Assembly (NCBI RefSeq): GCF_002014965.1
Contig: NZ_MUXT01000005.1
Span: 174,543-238,542, forward strand
Direction: 5' to 3'
DNA: 64,000 bases
From: Moraxella canis
Lineage (GTDB): Bacteria; Pseudomonadota; Gammaproteobacteria; Pseudomonadales; Moraxellaceae
The notes below the pieces were generated by a model. It saw only the letters and a list, made by a program, of their open reading frames with translations, ran no database searches and was not told the origin of the DNA. This document shows, one piece after another, positions 63,401 to 64,000 of this stretch. The first letter of the stretch is position 1, and every line of letters starts with the position of its first letter. The position numbers were made by a program, and so were the translations under genes.

Positions 63401-64000
63401 AAAAAAAGCCCTAGAATTGATGGTGTCGAATCCTTCACGACCGCATAGGTCGCTTAGAAAATCCGTCAATTTTTTTCTATCAGATCTATCAACTTCACGA
63501 CCGCATAGGTCGCTTAGAAATAAGCTGCTTTGCTGCCTCAACCCTGCCATGACTTCACGACCGCATAGGTCGCTTAGAAAACACAGGTGGCAGCATGAAC
63601 GATCGCGATTATACTTCACGACCGCATAGGTCGCTTAGAAAATGTTTTGTCTCCTTAAGTTAATCCGTGATTGCTTCACGACCGCATAGGTCGCTTAGAA
63701 ACTGAAGGCATGGTTGGTATTGTGCTGCAAACGCTTCACGACCGCATAGGTCGCTTAGAAAAAGATGAGATGGCGCAGCTTGAGGATGAATATCTTCACG
63801 ACCGCATAGGTCGCTTAGAAAATAATGAATTTGACAGTAACGGGGATGTCATCTCTTCACGACCGCATAGGTCGCTTAGAAAATGAGATGATCACAAATC
63901 AGCTCACAGGCGCACTTCACGACCGCATAGGTCGCTTAGAAAAAATTGTGTCTTTGTTATTGATGGTGGGCGACCTTCACGACCGCATAGGTCGCTTAGA
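57433..64000 (+). CRISPR. Type I-F2 CRISPR array, 110 repeats visible, continues past the window
   Basis: The 28-bp repeats appear invariant: CTTCA, then stem CGACC, loop GCATA, stem GGTCG, then tag CTTAGAAA. There are 109 spacers of 32 bp, with exceptions: 33 bp at 60701, 33 bp at four later places and 30 bp at 63403-63432. The last repeat (63975-64000) lacks its final 2 bases because the window ends. No terminal degenerate repeat is seen. Spacers 16-18 are duplicated as 19-21. The open frames across the array are artefacts of the 60-bp period. Confidence 0.99.

Noticed and set aside
57367..63886. Many open frames across the CRISPR array on both strands
   Set aside because: They come from the 60-bp repeat period (products repeat LHDRIGRLE, SRPHRSLR or FLSDLCGRE) and are not genes.

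Overview
The window looks like a chromosomal segment of a Moraxella species or close relative (Moraxellaceae). The reasons are the housekeeping gene set (sdhCDAB next to sucA and divergent from gltA, sstT, mpl, gshA, dsbB, erpA), the moderate base composition, an IS1016-like insertion sequence and solitary TnpB elements. No rRNA or tRNA gene was recognised.

Layout. 1-6.5 kb: start of sucA, sdhCDAB and gltA (TCA cycle). 6.6-13.1 kb: a DUF305 lipoprotein, tex, an OmpR-type regulator, a G3E GTPase and sstT. 13.1-19.7 kb: an A+T-rich accessory island between sstT and rraA. It holds a plasmid-mobilisation-like remnant, a toxin/immunity-like remnant pair cut by an IS1016-like element, and a five-gene operon: 2OG-Fe(II) amino-acid-hydroxylase-like enzyme, EamA exporter, AraC regulator, unknown protein, MFS transporter. 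19.7-36.4 kb: housekeeping and RNA modification genes, dsbC, dnaJ, a BASS transporter disrupted at its 3' end by a TnpB element, a MetC-like enzyme, dapB, hydrolases and an ABC-F protein. 36.5-43.2 kb: an AhpD-like protein, then an acyl-CoA-dehydrogenase-like enzyme, a rubredoxin-reductase fusion and a nitrate/sulfonate-type ABC transporter. 43.3-50.4 kb: a second TnpB element, erpA, gshA, dsbB, mpl, a thioesterase, yggX and a cobalamin adenosyltransferase.

50.4-64.0 kb is a type I-F2 (I-Fv) CRISPR-Cas locus. It has cas1, cas2-3, cas7fv, cas5fv and cas6f with no cas8f, all on the minus strand. A leader and a very long array run the other way: 110 repeats visible, the last cut by the window end.

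Three observations fit together. (1) Two overlapping spacers reveal a 5'-CC PAM from the array itself. (2) Between cas2-3 and cas7fv there is an unannotated mini-CRISPR: an extended -10 promoter, two divergent repeat-like hairpins with compensatory stem changes and a 14-nt spacer. The first 12 nt of that spacer match a CC-flanked site beside the cas7fv promoter, which has the layout of a CreR-type autorepressor RNA. (3) Spacer 6 matches 32 of 32 bases of the AraC gene in the accessory island, but with a non-CC flank (AT), which may explain why the cell tolerates it.
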